DNA from: Parvibaculum sp046297875
GTDB lineage: Bacteria; Pseudomonadota; Alphaproteobacteria; Parvibaculales; Parvibaculaceae
Assembly: GCF_046297875.1 (NCBI RefSeq)
Contig: NZ_JBKBHD010000001.1
Location: 744,001 to 808,000 of the forward strand
Direction of reading: 5' to 3'
DNA length: 64,000 nucleotides
Both the position numbers and the translations under genes were made by a program. Of this stretch, positions 59,216 to 64,000 are shown one piece after another (position 1 is the first letter of the stretch; the number at the start of each line of letters is the position of its first letter). The notes below the pieces were generated by a model. That model was given only the letters and a program-made list of their open reading frames with translations. It was not told the origin of the DNA and searched no databases.

Positions 59216-61558
59216 CTAGCGCCGGCCACCCGGCTGGAGGAGCGGACGATCACCGCTGCCGCCACCGCCCATGCCGAAGAGACGCTCGAAGAAGCCCGGC
59301 TGTTCCCACTCATAGCTGTCGGGTGCGGACGAGATGGCGCCGGGAGCTGGCTGGCCGAGCGCCTCGCGCGCGGCGACTTCGACAGGCACCACATCCGGCA
59401 ATTGCGCGATGGGCACGCCTTCCTGAGTGCGCGTCATGAAGGCATTCCAGATACGAGCAGGCAATGTGCCGCCGGTGACTTCCTTCATCGGCTTGCCATC
59501 ATCATTGCCGACCCAGACGCCAACCACGAGATCGGCCGAGTAACCGACGAACCAGGCATCGCGGAAATCCTGGCTGGTGCCCGTCTTACCGCCGACAGGA
59601 CGGCCGGGAAGCGTGGAGTTGCGGCCCGTGCCATAGATCATCACGGCTTTCAGCATGTCGTTCATATAGGCGACGGAACGCTGATCGGCGATGCGGCCGA
59701 TACCCGAGCCCTGACGGCGATAAAGTTCCTCACCATTTTCGGCGCGCACTTCCTCGATACCGTGCGGGATGACGCCATAGCCGCCATTGGCGAAAGCGGC
59801 ATATGCGGCAGTGAGCTCGAGCAGATTGACGCTGCCGGTGCCGAGCGCAAGCGAAAGGTTCGCCGGCAGATCGTCCTGCAGGCCGAGGCGGCGCGCGGTC
59901 GAGACGACATTTCGGATGCCGACTTCATGAGCGAGCTGCACGGCGACGGTGTTTGTAGATTTGGCGAGCGCGGTGCGCAGCGTCATCTCGCCTTCGAAGC
60001 GGCCGGAATAGTTCGCGGGCGACCAGCCACCATAGGTGACGGGGCGGTCGACACGCGATGTATCCGGCGTTAAGCCGCGCTCCATCGCGGTTAGATAGAC
60101 GATCGGCTTGAAGGCGGAGCCGGGCTGGCGCTTTGCCTGCACCGCGCGATTGAACTGGCTTTGCGCATAGGACTTACCGCCGACCATCGCACGCACGGCG
60201 CCGTCAGGCGTCAAGGCGACGAGGGCGGCCTGGCTTACATCGAGAGCAGCGCCTTCGCTCGCGAGCATTTCGGAGATGACGCGCTCGGCTTCGCGCTGCA
60301 GATCGGGGTCGATGGTCGCCATGACATGGACATCGGTATCGGGGCGGCCGGCATAGTCGGGCAGTGCATCGGCGATCCAGTCGACGAAATAGTTGATCGA
60401 ACCGCGCGTGGCATAGCCCTGAAGATTGGCAGGTGCGGTGCTGCCGAGATGCGCGTCTTCCGGCGCGATGTAACCGGCGGCGACCATGTTCTGCAGCACG
60501 ATGCGTGCGCGCTCGCGGGCGAGGTCGATGTCGTTGGTCGGCGAGTAGCGCGAGGGCGCCTTGAGGAGACCGGCCAGCATCGCGGCTTCTGGCAATGTCA
60601 GCGCGCGGGCGGGCTTGCGGAAATAGCGTTCCGATGCGGCTTCAAGCCCATAGGCGCCGCCGCCAAAGTAAACACGGTTTAGATAGAGGGTGAGAATCTC
60701 GTCCTTGCTGAAGCGCAGCTCCAGCCAGACGGCGAGCACCATTTCCTCGATCTTGCGCGAGAGCGTGCGCTCGGGCTTGAGGAAGATGTTCTTTGCAAGC
60801 TGCTGGGTGATGGTCGAGCCGCCCTGCACATAGGCGCCGGCGCGCCAGTTGACGACGACGGCACGGGCAAGGCCGATCGGATCGACACCGAAATGCCAGT
60901 AGAAGCGGCGGTCCTCCGTCGCGAGCACGGCTTGCGGCACATGGGGCGGCAGCTCCGCGACGGTGGTGAAGCCGCCGGTGAGATCGCCGCGATGGCTCAG
61001 CACCTCGCCATCAGTCGCGATGATGGAAATGGACGGCGTGTGGCGCGTATTGTAGAGGCCGGACGTGTCGGGCAGGTTCAGTCCGTACCAGAAGAGCATG
61101 GCGCCAAAGGCGATCATGGCCCAGAGGCAGAGCACGACGACACCATAGAGAATGTTGCCGAGAAGGCCGCGCGAACCACGGCGCGCAGAGGCACCTGGCC
61201 TGTCGGCGGCGCTCAGCCGCGGGCTTGCGGGTTTGCGCGCCGGCGATTTCTTCGCAGCCGGTTTTTTGGGCGATGCAGCGGGCCGGGGCGCAGATTTTTT
61301 GGGCGCGGATTTCTTGCGAGCGCCTTCACGGGTGAAGGTTGGCTCGATGCGGCGATAGCCGCGATCTTCCCACTCATCGTCGTCCCACCGGCTCATGCTG
61401 CCGCCGAATTCTTCCTGCTGTTCCGCCAGAATATCCGAATTTGCCCCGACAGCGAGACGCACCGGCCCGAGACCGGAGCGGCGGACAAGCTGCCAGTCCG
61501 CTTCGTTCCAGTCCTCGTCGCGGTCCAACCGATTTATCCGGGCCTTCCGGGACGACAT
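59216..61558 (-). CDS. Penicillin-binding protein 1A family (bifunctional)
   Basis: 780 residues: a long cytoplasmic N-terminus (about 130, with a Lys/Ala/Pro-rich stretch at 80-120), membrane helix (about 134-160), GT51 transglycosylase (ATEDRRFYWHFGVD, catalytic Glu; QGGSTITQQLAKN) and transpeptidase with SxxK in GSAFKPIVYL, SxN in KSTNTVAVQ and KTG in GGKTGTSQDFRDAW. It builds peptidoglycan. The basic tail is unusual in length. The first 54 residues are acidic and a second ATG (SRWDDDEWED) begins there, so the start could be later. Confidence 0.94.
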   Translation of the reverse strand: MSSRKARINRLDRDEDWNEADWQLVRRSGLGPVRLAVGANSDILAEQQEEFGGSMSRWDDDEWEDRGYRRIEPTFTREGARKKSAPKKSAPRPAASPKKPAAKKSPARKPASPRLSAADRPGASARRGSRGLLGNILYGVVVLCLWAMIAFGAMLFWYGLNLPDTSGLYNTRHTPSISIIATDGEVLSHRGDLTGGFTTVAELPPHVPQAVLATEDRRFYWHFGVDPIGLARAVVVNWRAGAYVQGGSTITQQLAKNIFLKPERTLSRKIEEMVLAVWLELRFSKDEILTLYLNRVYFGGGAYGLEAASERYFRKPARALTLPEAAMLAGLLKAPSRYSPTNDIDLARERARIVLQNMVAAGYIAPEDAHLGSTAPANLQGYATRGSINYFVDWIADALPDYAGRPDTDVHVMATIDPDLQREAERVISEMLASEGAALDVSQAALVALTPDGAVRAMVGGKSYAQSQFNRAVQAKRQPGSAFKPIVYLTAMERGLTPDTSRVDRPVTYGGWSPANYSGRFEGEMTLRTALAKSTNTVAVQLAHEVGIRNVVSTARRLGLQDDLPANLSLALGTGSVNLLELTAAYAAFANGGYGVIPHGIEEVRAENGEELYRRQGSGIGRIADQRSVAYMNDMLKAVMIYGTGRNSTLPGRPVGGKTGTSQDFRDAWFVGYSADLVVGVWVGNDDGKPMKEVTGGTLPARIWNAFMTRTQEGVPIAQLPDVVPVEVAAREALGQPAPGAISSAPDSYEWEQPGFFERLFGMGGGGSGDRPLLQPGGRR

Positions 61559-61660
61559 GACACAGGCTGCCTCTCGCGCCGGCTTTCCCCTCTTGGAGAG
61601 CCTGTGCCGAAGCTAGACAGGGCTGGTTAACGCGCTGTTAACGCTTCCGCCCCGTTCCCG

Positions 61661-64000
<2,340 letters not shown>

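Overview
The window is a GC-rich stretch of an alphaproteobacterial chromosome, cut inside a chemoreceptor gene on the left and inside gyrB on the right. Several genes point to Alphaproteobacteria: the complete general stress response set (NepR, EcfG-type sigma factor, PhyR, HWE/HisKA_2 kinase), the RegB/RegA redox pair, MmcB and a DUF5330 protein. A CYP153-type P450, PHA depolymerase and an alcohol/aldehyde/thiolase operon fit an alkane- or lipid-degrading relative of Parvibaculum. The genus is an inference from gene content; nothing here was searched against a database.

Layout. 1-9.8 kb: chemotaxis operon (MCP, PAS/GAF histidine kinase, cheA with an extra CheW-like domain and a receiver, cheW, cheY, a short cheZ-like gene, cheB, cheR) ending at a hairpin, then tRNA-Arg(CCG) and a ybaN-like gene. 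10.4-15.6 kb: minus-strand operon for alcohol dehydrogenase, thiolase, MerR regulator and aldehyde dehydrogenase, divergent from a TetR gene. 15.7-17.8 kb: small envelope and stress genes plus a zinc-ribbon protein related to IS1595 transposase N-termini. 17.9-22 kb: general stress response locus with two NepR paralogues, a sigma factor, PhyR and a degenerate HisKA_2 kinase; EcfG-type promoter motifs precede four genes. 22-27 kb: TonB receptor behind a Fur-like box, a phosphate-porin-like gene behind a tandem PHO box, a 48-bp repeat array and a PstS-like protein. 27-31 kb: MFS transporter, Ada-AlkA fusion plus Ogt, small membrane protein. 31-35.5 kb: divergent biotin genes bioFD / bioBA. 35.7-38.1 kb: ParA-like ATPase, SPOR protein, HAD hydrolase.

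38-46.5 kb is the most unusual part: a P450, an RND/MMPL exporter, and a CYP153-type P450 flanked by two paralogous ferritin-like diiron proteins (about 75% identical by hand alignment). The two diiron genes and the CYP153 gene have perfect TGACG-N4-CGTCA palindromes upstream that occur nowhere else I noticed. This looks like a co-regulated oxidation module whose diiron component I cannot assign to a described enzyme.

46.5-64 kb: APH-like kinase, MmcB, HigBA toxin-antitoxin behind an 18-bp perfect palindrome, RegA/RegB, MBL-fold hydrolase, ankyrin protein, SCO1/SenC, leuA preceded by a Leu-rich leader peptide, intracellular PHA depolymerase, VOC protein, YgjP-like metallopeptidase, Bcr/CflA-type MFS pump, PBP1A and gyrB.
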